Below, in pieces: positions 1 through 6,011 of a DNA stretch of 6,641 nucleotides (its first letter is position 1; each line of letters opens with the position of its first letter). The stretch covers positions 1-6,641 of the forward strand of contig DNAD01000131.1 in the NCBI GenBank assembly GCA_003484785.1. The letters run 5' to 3'. The position numbers and the translations under genes are program-made. The notes under the pieces are model-generated. The model worked only from the letters and a program-made list of their open reading frames with translations. It searched no databases and was not told the origin of the DNA. This DNA is from Lachnospiraceae bacterium (GTDB lineage: Bacteria > Bacillota > Clostridia > Lachnospirales > Lachnospiraceae).

Positions 1-92
1 CTGTTATCCTTGATCTCAGGATTCATTTCGATAAGAGCGATCTCATCTCCGTAAAGCTTTTTGTTTCTTTCAAGATAGTCTGTGACAGGCAT
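1..92 (-). CDS. N-terminal fragment of a probable AMP-binding (class I adenylate-forming) enzyme
   Basis: Only the first 30 codons are inside the window; the gene continues past its left edge. The reading frame opens with ATG (92-90) behind a strong GGAGG site 10 nt upstream, so a real gene start is well supported. The visible protein begins MPVTDYLERN and continues with a YGDEIALIE segment. This layout (a short helix, then 'YGD-aliphatic-AL-I') is how many acyl-CoA synthetase or AMP-binding enzymes begin, just ahead of the first strand of the large domain. The diagnostic P-loop and A8 motifs are outside the window, so the family call is an inference from the N-terminus alone. It follows trkH on the same strand after 73 nt, so it may be a separate unit or read from the trk transcript. 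Confidence 0.55.
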   Translation of the reverse strand, partial: MPVTDYLERNKKLYGDEIALIEMNPEIKDN

Positions 93-102
93 TGTTGTTC
101 TT

Positions 103-107
103 CCTCC
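103..107 (-). promoter_or_regulatory. Ribosome binding site of the AMP-binding-like gene
   Basis: Read on the minus strand this is GGAGG, a full Shine-Dalgarno core, 10 nt before the ATG at 92-90. It fixes the start of the partial gene at the left edge. Confidence 0.75.
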
Positions 108-130
108 CGGGTCAGTATTATTTTTGATAT

Positions 131-157
131 CGGGGTCATGATTCGAATGAAGCCCCG
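131..157. other. Imperfect GC-rich hairpin between trkH and the next gene
   Basis: The arms CGGGG (131-135) and CCCCG (153-157) form five G-C pairs. After a 2-nt bulge, TCAT (136-139) and ATGA (147-150) add four more pairs around a 7-nt loop. On the minus strand, the direction of the neighbouring genes, the bases after the stem are not a T-run, so it does not qualify as a normal intrinsic terminator for trkH. On the plus strand the stem gains a G-T and an A-T pair and is followed by a pyrimidine-rich TCTTTTCTT. If it terminates anything intrinsically, the antisense direction is the better fit. It could also be a 3'-end-stabilising or processing hairpin of the trk transcript. Confidence 0.4.
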
Positions 158-165
158 GTCTTTTC

Positions 166-1638
166 TTATCCCTGATTTTTGGTTATTTTTTTGATAAAAC
201 TCATTTCCTTCCAGAGCGCCGGATGAAATACTATGAGAAGCGGAAACAGCTCAAGCCTCCCTGCCAGCATGTCAAACATCATAACGTATTTTGAAAGGAT
301 CGAAAAATGGCCGTAATTCTGCGTAGGACCTACCATTGAAAGTCCGGGTCCCACGTTATTTAAGGTCGCCGCAACAGCGGTAAAGCAGGTCACTATGTCC
401 TCCTTGTCGATGGACAAAAGCAGCATTGATATCACGAAGGTAGCGGTAAAGGTAAGGAAATACACATTCGTGGATCTTACCACCTCATGCTCGATGGGTT
501 TATCGTCCATCTGGATCTTTTTGATGCTCTTGGGATGCAGAAAAGAGGTAAGCTCCTTTTTTACCGTCTTCATCCCTATAACAAACCTGGAGACCTTGAT
601 GCCTCCGGCGGTGCTTCCCGCGCAGCCTCCGCAGAACATCAGACATACCAGTATCATCTTGCTGAAGGTATTCCAGGTATCAAAGTCAGTCGTGGCATAA
701 CCCGTCGTTGTAATGATGGTTGCGACCTGGAAGGTACAAGTTCTTATATTCTCGGAAAAGCTTGCAAAGCGATCCCAGAGCGAGATCGAGATCGAGGCGG
801 TTGCGCAGAGTACAATGGCCGCATATACCCGCACCTCCTCCATGCCGAAGGCACGCTTGTACTCTCTGAACATTAACAGATAGTACATATTGAAATTGAC
901 GCCGAAGAGCAGCATGAAGATCGTGATTATCCACTGCTGGAGCGCCGAATACGAGGCTATGCTGTCATTTCTGACTCCGAAGCCTCCGGTTCCGGCGGTT
1001 CCGAAGGAAAGAGTAAAGGCGTCAAAGACCGGCATCCGGCTGATGATCAGAAGGATGATCTCTGCCACGGTCATGACAAAATATATGACATAGAGAAGCT
1101 GGGCGGTGGATTTGAGCTTGGGCATCAGCTTTCCCACGGAGGGGCCCGGGCTCTCCGCCCTCATAAGATTAAAGTTTGATCCGCCGTTTAAGGGAATTAT
1201 CGCAAGGAGAAATACAAGAACCCCCATTCCGCCTATCCAGTGGGTAAAGCTACGCCAGAACAGAGAGCAGTGAGACATACTCTCCACATCGGACAGGATC
1301 GATGCTCCTGTAGTCGTAAAGCCTGAAATAGTCTCGAAAAGGGCATCGGTAAAGGAGGGTATCTCCCTGCTTATAAAAAACGGAAGGGCTCCGAAAAGAC
1401 TCATCAGAAACCAGGAGCCTACCGTTATCAGGCATCCCTCCTTCATATAAAACACCGGATTTTCGGGCTTATGTCTTGAGGCCAGATAGCCCGTCAGGGC
1501 ACTTATCGCCGCAACAAGCAAAAAATACAGCCCCGTCTTTTCCTTATATATCAAAGCTATCAGACAGGGCAGGAGCAGTAACGCTCCCTCTATCATAAGA
1601 ACCTTACCCTGTATATATCTGATTATAGAACTGTTCAT
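166..1638 (-). CDS. trkH: Trk/Ktr-type potassium uptake channel subunit TrkH
   Basis: This is the integral membrane K+-translocating subunit, which works with the cytoplasmic gating subunit TrkA encoded just upstream. It has 490 residues, close to the usual TrkH length. Hydrophobic segments run from about residue 12 to the end in the family's fourfold membrane-pore-membrane pattern. The four pore loops are visible: SGFTTTGAS (105-113), FGTAGTGGFG (212-221), IITTTGYATTDF (308-319) and ATLNNVGPG (424-432). The glycine-rich stretch CGGCAGSTAGGIKVSR (336-351) matches the region between loops 3 and 4 that forms the intramembrane gate in TrkH structures. The conserved arginine of the last helix is present in AGRLELFP (R461). 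The ATG start lies 12 nt after the trkA stop, with AGAGG 9 nt upstream of it. The family call is firm; whether the coupling ion is H+ or Na+ cannot be read from the sequence. Confidence 0.96.
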   Translation of the reverse strand: MNSSIIRYIQGKVLMIEGALLLLPCLIALIYKEKTGLYFLLVAAISALTGYLASRHKPENPVFYMKEGCLITVGSWFLMSLFGALPFFISREIPSFTDALFETISGFTTTGASILSDVESMSHCSLFWRSFTHWIGGMGVLVFLLAIIPLNGGSNFNLMRAESPGPSVGKLMPKLKSTAQLLYVIYFVMTVAEIILLIISRMPVFDAFTLSFGTAGTGGFGVRNDSIASYSALQQWIITIFMLLFGVNFNMYYLLMFREYKRAFGMEEVRVYAAIVLCATASISISLWDRFASFSENIRTCTFQVATIITTTGYATTDFDTWNTFSKMILVCLMFCGGCAGSTAGGIKVSRFVIGMKTVKKELTSFLHPKSIKKIQMDDKPIEHEVVRSTNVYFLTFTATFVISMLLLSIDKEDIVTCFTAVAATLNNVGPGLSMVGPTQNYGHFSILSKYVMMFDMLAGRLELFPLLIVFHPALWKEMSFIKKITKNQG

Positions 1639-1650
1639 TCCTTCGGTCCT

Positions 1651-3054
1651 CTATTCCAGGATATCCAGTATTTTTGTAAAGCCAAGCTGCTTGGTGACCA
1701 CCATCACCGTATCTCCGACCCTGATCATATCCTGACCGCTGGGTATGATTATCTGCCCTCTTCGGTTGATAAAGGAGATCAGCACATCCTTCTTGATATT
1801 AAGCTCCCTGAGGGTCTTATCCGTCACGTCCGATTCTCTGTCGATCTTAAACTCCAGCGCCTCTACACGGTTATCGTAAAGATGATAGAGAGTTTCCACG
1901 GGATTGTTGCCCGAATTGTTCCTGGCCCGGACATAGGCGATGATCGCCTCTGAGATAATGTATTTCGGATATATGGTACTTCCCAGATCGAGCTTCGACA
2001 CCACTCCCTGAAAATTGAGACGGTTGATCTTGGTTACGACCTTGGCATTCGAAACCTGTTTTGCATAGAGAGTTAACAGGATATTCTCCTCATCGATCCC
2101 CGTAAGGGGAACGAAGGATTCCACACTCTCGATGCCTTCCTCCTTCAGCACATCCTCCTCGGTCCCGTCACCGTTTATTATCGTGGCCTTCGGAAGCAGG
2201 ATGCTCAGCTGCTCGCACCGTTTGGTATCCTCCTCGATGATCTCAACCGAGATCCCCGCTGCGCACAGATAGGATGCAAGATAATAGGCTGTTCTTCCTC
2301 CGCCTATTATCATACAGTTCTTGACCTTATTTGTCTTTACATGCAGTTTTTCGAAAAGCTGCCTCGAATCCTTTCTGGTGACCACAACCGAGATAATGTC
2401 ATCCTTCTCAAGCCTGACGTCTCCGTTTGGTATGAGTACCTCGCCCCTCCTCTGAAGAGCGCAGATAAGGATCCCCTCTCCGATCCTGTTATGGATATCC
2501 GATATGACAAGACCGTCCAGGACGTGACCCTCCTCGACCTTAAACTTCACCACCTCGACCTGGCCGTTTGCGAAGGAATTGACCTCCAGCGCCCCGGAAA
2601 GCGAAAGGATATCGCTTATCTCTCTGGCAGTCTCCAGCTCGGGATTTATTATCATCGCAAGCCCCAGCTGCTCCCTTAAAAAGCCTACCTCCTTGCTGTA
2701 TTCGGGAGTACGGACCCTGGCTATCGCCGCGCATTTCCCCACCCGCTTTGCCACGGTACAGCATAAGAGGTTCAATTCATCGGAATTGGTAACGGCAATG
2801 ATCAGATCCGCGTCCTCTATCCCCGCGGCCTCCTGGGTTGCAAAGCTTGCCCCGTTCCCTTCTACCGCCATTACATCGAAGATATTGGTAATGGCCGTAA
2901 GCCTCTGCTTATTCTTATCGATTATGGTGATCTCGTGCCCTTCCTGTGAAAGGTTTTCCGCCAGAGTATTTCCGACCTTGCCGCAGCCCACTATTATGAT
3001 CTTCAGTCCCTGCCTGACCTCGGTCCTCTTTTCGCTTCTTTTAACTCCAAACAT
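1651..3054 (-). CDS. trkA: Trk potassium uptake regulatory subunit TrkA
   Basis: This cytoplasmic nucleotide-binding subunit gates TrkH. From the ATG chosen here it has 467 residues, in the full double-length TrkA layout. The first RCK_N Rossmann domain has GCGKVG (23-28) and the acidic end of strand 2 at D46. RCK_C1 covers about 158-238. The second RCK_N has GGGRTA (251-256) and acidic E274/E275. RCK_C2 covers about 388-467. The second nucleotide motif is less canonical than the first. I chose ATG 3054 because AGAGGAAGG sits directly upstream with good spacing. In-frame ATG 3087 and GTG 3090 have only weak sites and would add 11-12 residues. Even the chosen start leaves a basic 17-residue tail before the first strand (LKIIIVG), longer than in most TrkA proteins. 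trkA precedes trkH by 12 nt, so the two are almost certainly one transcript. Confidence 0.95.
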   Translation of the reverse strand: MFGVKRSEKRTEVRQGLKIIIVGCGKVGNTLAENLSQEGHEITIIDKNKQRLTAITNIFDVMAVEGNGASFATQEAAGIEDADLIIAVTNSDELNLLCCTVAKRVGKCAAIARVRTPEYSKEVGFLREQLGLAMIINPELETAREISDILSLSGALEVNSFANGQVEVVKFKVEEGHVLDGLVISDIHNRIGEGILICALQRRGEVLIPNGDVRLEKDDIISVVVTRKDSRQLFEKLHVKTNKVKNCMIIGGGRTAYYLASYLCAAGISVEIIEEDTKRCEQLSILLPKATIINGDGTEEDVLKEEGIESVESFVPLTGIDEENILLTLYAKQVSNAKVVTKINRLNFQGVVSKLDLGSTIYPKYIISEAIIAYVRARNNSGNNPVETLYHLYDNRVEALEFKIDRESDVTDKTLRELNIKKDVLISFINRRGQIIIPSGQDMIRVGDTVMVVTKQLGFTKILDILE

Positions 3055-3057
3055 GAG

Positions 3058-3066
3058 CCTTCCTCT
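3058..3066 (-). promoter_or_regulatory. Ribosome binding site deciding the trkA start
   Basis: The minus strand reads AGAGGAAGG here, with GAGG placed 7 nt before ATG 3054-3052. It is clearly better than anything ahead of the upstream in-frame ATG 3087 or GTG 3090, and so argues for the shorter TrkA. Its first two bases also belong to one arm of the possible alternative leader helix (3065-3071). Confidence 0.65.
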
Positions 3067-3131
3067 GCTATTTTCCCAAACTGCCATCACTGCCTGTCAG
3101 GTAATGGATGATAGCAGCACGGGATCTGCTA
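3065..3131 (-). promoter_or_regulatory. Possible switching leader structure upstream of trkA
   Basis: In the minus-strand leader, TAGCAG (3131-3126) can pair with CTGCTA (3117-3112) across an 8-nt loop, giving a 6-bp hairpin. The same middle arm, extended to CTGCTAT (3117-3111), can instead pair over 7 bp with ATAGCAG (3071-3065). That third arm overlaps the first two bases of the trkA ribosome site. The two pairings exclude each other, which is the layout of a translational on/off switch. The longer pairing must close a 39-nt loop, so the local hairpin should be favoured without a ligand or protein. It matches no riboswitch class I recognise. Helices this short can arise by chance, so this is a hypothesis. 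Confidence 0.25.
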
Positions 3132-3148
3132 AATAATAACTATCCTAA

Positions 3149-3157
3149 ACTATACCA
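3149..3157 (-). promoter_or_regulatory. Candidate extended -10 promoter for trkA-trkH
   Basis: The minus strand reads TGG-TATAGT, an extended -10 (TGnTATAAT-like) element with one mismatch in the hexamer. No good -35 box is seen 16-18 nt upstream, where the sequence is AT-rich (TATTAT), but extended -10 promoters often tolerate a weak -35. The predicted transcript start is near 3142, giving a leader of about 88 nt before trkA. It lies in the only sizeable gene-free gap of the window and is preceded by a very AT-rich stretch (3171-3194), as expected for a promoter region. Confidence 0.5.
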
Positions 3158-3194
3158 CTCTCTTGCCTGAAATAATATATTAATTATATATACA

Positions 3195-3632
3195 TCATAA
3201 CTCCATATTCACAGTTATGGGAGTTACCTCGATCAAAAGCCTGCGGATCCCCGAGGACTGTCCGTCAAGGATCAGCTCATATCCCGCCTCGAGCTTAAGC
3301 CCGTCCTCTGCCTCGTCAATACTGTAATACAGAGTTTTTGTTTCCATACCAAACGCACCGTAAGGCGTATGATAAAGAAAGCCGTGGATCTCCCCCGTTT
3401 TAAATATCATATCGGCCCTTACCGCGCCTGTCCTTTTATAGCTTAAGGTGTTTTGGCCGGCCTTTATAAGGTTCTTTACGGGCATTTCCCCGGATGGCCG
3501 GTCTTCATAGGAGATATAGTGAACACCCTCCCTTTCATGATATATGCCGACAGCGTTTACCGTGACCTCATCCCCGGTCTGTGCGCCGCTTTCGGTATTT
3601 CCCTTAACCTTTACCAGAACGCTCCTTCTCAT
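3195..3632 (-). CDS. DUF1934 (YwiB-like) calycin-type beta-barrel protein of unknown function
   Basis: This 145-residue soluble protein has no signal peptide or membrane segment. Its length and motif pattern fit the DUF1934/YwiB family of Firmicutes, predicted to be calycin-like beta barrels. There is an early strand with YHEREGVHYISYED (32-45). A KRTGAVRAD turn (66-74) follows, then the characteristic Y-x-TPYGAFGMETKT region (87-100). The C-terminal strand pair is YELILDG (118-124) and RRLLIEVTP (129-137). No catalytic residues are recognised and the biochemical role is unknown. It starts 7 nt after the murI stop. The nearest purine-rich site (GAGGAA, inside the end of murI) is about 15 nt upstream, which is long, so translation may depend on coupling to murI. 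Relatives are often found near argS, which is not seen here. It is the last gene of the block before the trkA promoter gap. Confidence 0.82.
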   Translation of the reverse strand: MRRSVLVKVKGNTESGAQTGDEVTVNAVGIYHEREGVHYISYEDRPSGEMPVKNLIKAGQNTLSYKRTGAVRADMIFKTGEIHGFLYHTPYGAFGMETKTLYYSIDEAEDGLKLEAGYELILDGQSSGIRRLLIEVTPITVNMEL

Positions 3633-3639
3633 ACCGCCG

Positions 3640-4446
3640 TCAGTATTCCTCGATATCCACTATCCCCGCGTCCGGCTTCTCTATATGTAAAAGCCTCTCC
3701 GCAAAGCCCGCAAACTTGTCAGCCGAATCGCTAACGTAAAACTCATGTCCCGAAACGCTCTTAAGACCGCTTAGGATATCGTTCTCTGAAAGCATCTCTC
3801 TTAAGCCCCTGGCCGTCTCATAGGCCGGGTTTACAAGGGTCACCTTCTCACCGACTATACCGGCGATGATATCCTTAAGCAGGGGATAATGGGTACAGCC
3901 GAGTATAAGAGTATCTATATCCTGTTTTATGAGATCCTTAAGATAGCGCCTTGCGATCTCCTCAGTAACGGGATCATCCGTCATGCCCTCCTCCACAAGC
4001 GGGCAGAAGAGCGGACAAGCCTTCCCTATTACCTCGATGTCCGGATCGATATTTTTGATAAACCGGTTATAGAGCCCGGAGTTTATGGTACTCTCGGTGG
4101 CGATTACTCCCAGCCTCTTATTTACCGTCGTCTTGCTTGCCGCCACCGCTCCCGGCTTCACCACTCCTATGATGGGTATGCTCAGGTTTTTCTCAACCGT
4201 ATCAAGAGCAAGAGCGCTCATAGTATTGCAGGCTATGACCAGCGCCTTGACCTCATGGGTGAGCAGAAACCTGATTATCTGTCCGGTATATTTGGTGACT
4301 GTTTCCCTGGATTTGGATCCGTAAGGCACCCTTGCGGTATCCCCGAAATAAATTATCCTCTCTCCCGGAAGCTGGCTCATTATCTCCTTTGCCACGGTAA
4401 GCCCGCCTACTCCCGAATCAAAAACTCCTATAGCCCTGTTGTCCAT
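3640..4446 (-). CDS. murI: Glutamate racemase MurI
   Basis: This cofactor-independent enzyme interconverts L- and D-glutamate in the cytoplasm, supplying D-Glu for the second step of peptidoglycan stem-peptide building (MurD). The 268 residues match the usual length. The N-terminal substrate motif is GVFDSGVGG (7-15) with D10 and S11. PYGSK (41-45) follows. The two catalytic cysteines are C73 in ACNT (72-75) and C184 in GCTHYP (183-188), with H186 beside the second. E152 of the PLVEEG segment is also present. No residue expected for catalysis is missing. The ATG is preceded by TTAGGAA and follows the regulator gene by 16 nt. The DUF1934 gene starts 7 nt after its stop, so murI sits mid-operon. 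Confidence 0.97.
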   Translation of the reverse strand: MDNRAIGVFDSGVGGLTVAKEIMSQLPGERIIYFGDTARVPYGSKSRETVTKYTGQIIRFLLTHEVKALVIACNTMSALALDTVEKNLSIPIIGVVKPGAVAASKTTVNKRLGVIATESTINSGLYNRFIKNIDPDIEVIGKACPLFCPLVEEGMTDDPVTEEIARRYLKDLIKQDIDTLILGCTHYPLLKDIIAGIVGEKVTLVNPAYETARGLREMLSENDILSGLKSVSGHEFYVSDSADKFAGFAERLLHIEKPDAGIVDIEEY

Positions 4447-4462
4447 TGGTCCGATTCCTAAA

Positions 4463-5140
4463 CTAATTATTCCCTCTCAGCTGCTCGATGATCCCCTTTT
4501 CCTGATTATCGATATGAGTACTTACCCTCTCCTGAGCCTTTTTCTCATCGCCCTCGAATACCGACTGCATTATTGCCCTGTGCTCATCAATAAGCCTTCT
4601 GTGATTCGAGTCATCCTTAATATATTCAAACCGGTAGCGGTAGATCCTGTCCGCAAGATTATTGACCATCTGGCTTAACCGTTTGTTCTTGGAGGCACAT
4701 AATATCTTATCATGAAACAGAACATCCGCCCTGGCAATGGTCTTTGCGTCCTTTGTAAGCACCGAGTCCTCAAACTCCTTCTCGGCCTTTTTGATCTCTT
4801 CCTTTTCCTCTTGTGTTATCCGTTCACAGGCAAGCTTTGCTGCAAGAGAATCAAGAGCCTTTCTGACCTCAAGGACATCCCTGATATCTTCCTCCGAGAT
4901 CCTTGCTACCTCCGCTCCCTTTCGGGGCACCATAGTCACCAGCCCTTCCAACTCGAGCATCCTTATGGCTTCGCGGATCGGTGTTCTTGACACATCCAGC
5001 TTTTTTGCCAGATGGATCTCCATCAGTCTTTCTCCCGGTTTGAGCTCACCCGTGAGTATCCCTTCCCTCAGGGTATTGGATACCACATCGCGAAGCGGCA
5101 AAAAATCATCCATCTGCAGCTTAAGGTTATGATCCTCCAT
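4463..5140 (-). CDS. GntR-family transcriptional regulator, FadR subfamily with FCD ligand domain
   Basis: This is a 225-residue DNA-binding regulator. The N-terminal winged helix-turn-helix (about 15-80) has the GntR signatures LREGILTGELKPGERL (24-39), the recognition helix SRTPIREAIRMLELEGLV (51-68) and the wing PRKGAEVA (72-79). The C-terminal all-helical FCD domain (about 85-217) keeps the full metal-site set: D139 and H143 (D-x3-H), H187 and H209. It therefore probably binds a metal and a small carboxylate-type ligand; the ligand cannot be told. The start is fixed by AAAGGAGG 5 nt upstream. The gene overlaps the end of ispE by 14 nt and precedes murI by 16 nt, so it has no room for its own promoter or operator. 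Its targets are probably the operon promoter upstream of the window or distant genes. No partner catabolic or transport genes lie beside it. Confidence 0.95.
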   Translation of the reverse strand: MEDHNLKLQMDDFLPLRDVVSNTLREGILTGELKPGERLMEIHLAKKLDVSRTPIREAIRMLELEGLVTMVPRKGAEVARISEEDIRDVLEVRKALDSLAAKLACERITQEEKEEIKKAEKEFEDSVLTKDAKTIARADVLFHDKILCASKNKRLSQMVNNLADRIYRYRFEYIKDDSNHRRLIDEHRAIMQSVFEGDEKKAQERVSTHIDNQEKGIIEQLRGNN

Positions 5141-6011
5141 GTCTGCCTCCTTTCCCGGCCGGCTCCGTTAATATAAGCTGTCCCTCAGGCATCTGAGTTT
5201 TCAACGTTTCATAAACAGCTTCCGCACTTCTCCAATCCTCGAATATCCCGAAAACCGTGGGCCCGCTTCCGCTCATTACCGCGCCGAGAGCCCCGTTTTC
5301 CATAAACCGTTCCTCAGTTTCACTTATCACCCCATGCTCCGAAGCAGTAACCTGCTCAAGAACGTTTTTCATCAGTCCCGCCAGCCTCTTCAGATCTCCG
5401 GAATCAATGGCCTCAAGCATCCCATCAATATCGGGATGAGCCAATGCTTTGACGAGGTCCAGCTTTTTGTATACAGCAGCGGTGGATACACTGATTTTTG
5501 GTGTAAATAATATTATACCGCATTTCGGAAGATTTTTTAACCCCGTAAGTTTTTCTCCTATTCCTTCCGATAAGGCACATCCCTTCATAATACAAAAAGG
5601 GACATCCGCCCCGATCCTTACGCCCTGTTCCATGAGCTGCTCTTTTGAAAGCGAAAGCCCGAAAAGGTCGTTCATCCCCGTCATGACCGCGGCAGCGTCC
5701 GCGCTCCCGCCGGCAAGGCCTGCTGCCACCGGTATCCTTTTTGTCACGGCAACAGTCACTCCCTGTTCTATGCCGTATTCCCTTTTCATAAGCGCGGCCG
5801 CCTTATAACAGAGATTGTTCCGATCGGAAGGGATCTCCGCGGAGTCTGTCCTTATAACAATCTCTCCCTCAGTCTTTTCAAGCATGATCTCATCAGAAAG
5901 CTCAAGAGACTGCATTATCATCCTTACTTCGTGATAGCCGTCCTCTCTCACTCCCAGAACATCCAGCCCCAGATTTATCTTTGCGTTCGCATTTAATGTT
6001 ATCCCACGCAT
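5127..6011 (-). CDS. ispE: 4-diphosphocytidyl-2-C-methyl-D-erythritol kinase IspE
   Basis: This cytoplasmic GHMP kinase performs the ATP-dependent phosphorylation of CDP-methylerythritol, the fourth step of the MEP route to IPP and DMAPP. Its 294 residues are normal for the family. Visible motifs are NAKINLGLDVLG with catalytic K11 (9-20), DGYHEV (24-29), the glycine-rich ATP loop GLAGGSADAA (98-107), and GADVPF with catalytic D136 (134-139). GHMP motif 3 is GAVMSGSGPTVFG (243-255). The ATG at 6011 lies inside the last codons of pyrD (13-nt overlap), with AGGTGAG (6020-6026) 8 nt upstream, so the start is well supported and coupling to pyrD is likely. Its 3' end overlaps the regulator gene and carries that gene's ribosome site. 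Confidence 0.97.
   Translation of the reverse strand: MRGITLNANAKINLGLDVLGVREDGYHEVRMIMQSLELSDEIMLEKTEGEIVIRTDSAEIPSDRNNLCYKAAALMKREYGIEQGVTVAVTKRIPVAAGLAGGSADAAAVMTGMNDLFGLSLSKEQLMEQGVRIGADVPFCIMKGCALSEGIGEKLTGLKNLPKCGIILFTPKISVSTAAVYKKLDLVKALAHPDIDGMLEAIDSGDLKRLAGLMKNVLEQVTASEHGVISETEERFMENGALGAVMSGSGPTVFGIFEDWRSAEAVYETLKTQMPEGQLILTEPAGKGGRHGGS
5146..5153 (-). promoter_or_regulatory. Ribosome binding site of the GntR/FCD gene, inside ispE
   Basis: The minus strand reads AAAGGAGG, a near-perfect Shine-Dalgarno, 5 nt before ATG 5140-5138. It is embedded in the last codons of ispE, where it encodes part of a glycine-rich tail (GKGGRHGGS), and it supports a translated 14-nt gene overlap. Confidence 0.8.

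Noticed and set aside
3091..3100. CCTG-A-CAGG inverted repeat upstream of trkA as an operator
   Set aside because: Four-base arms around a single base are too short to support a claim, and the centre is too tight for an RNA hairpin.
2579..3136. 185-codon open frame on the plus strand over the trkA 5' half
   Set aside because: It lies antisense to a well-supported TrkA with intact Rossmann motifs, its protein is low-complexity Ser/Leu-rich, and it has no family features. It is a shadow of trkA codon use.
3055..3142. c-di-AMP (ydaO/yuaA-type) riboswitch before trkA
   Set aside because: Expected by analogy with other K+ uptake genes, but the leader is too short and I see none of the conserved GC-rich core segments of that class.
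3180..3196. GntR/FCD operator-like TGTATATATA in the AT-rich gap
   Set aside because: Only a half-match to TGTATACA-type palindromes, in a tract of near-pure AT where such matches are expected by chance.
3195..3260. Intrinsic terminator after the DUF1934 gene
   Set aside because: No GC stem followed by a T-run is present on the minus strand; the region after the stop is only AT-rich.
3889..4461. 190-codon open frame on the plus strand opposite murI
   Set aside because: It is antisense to a complete glutamate racemase, has no recognisable domain and no convincing ribosome site.
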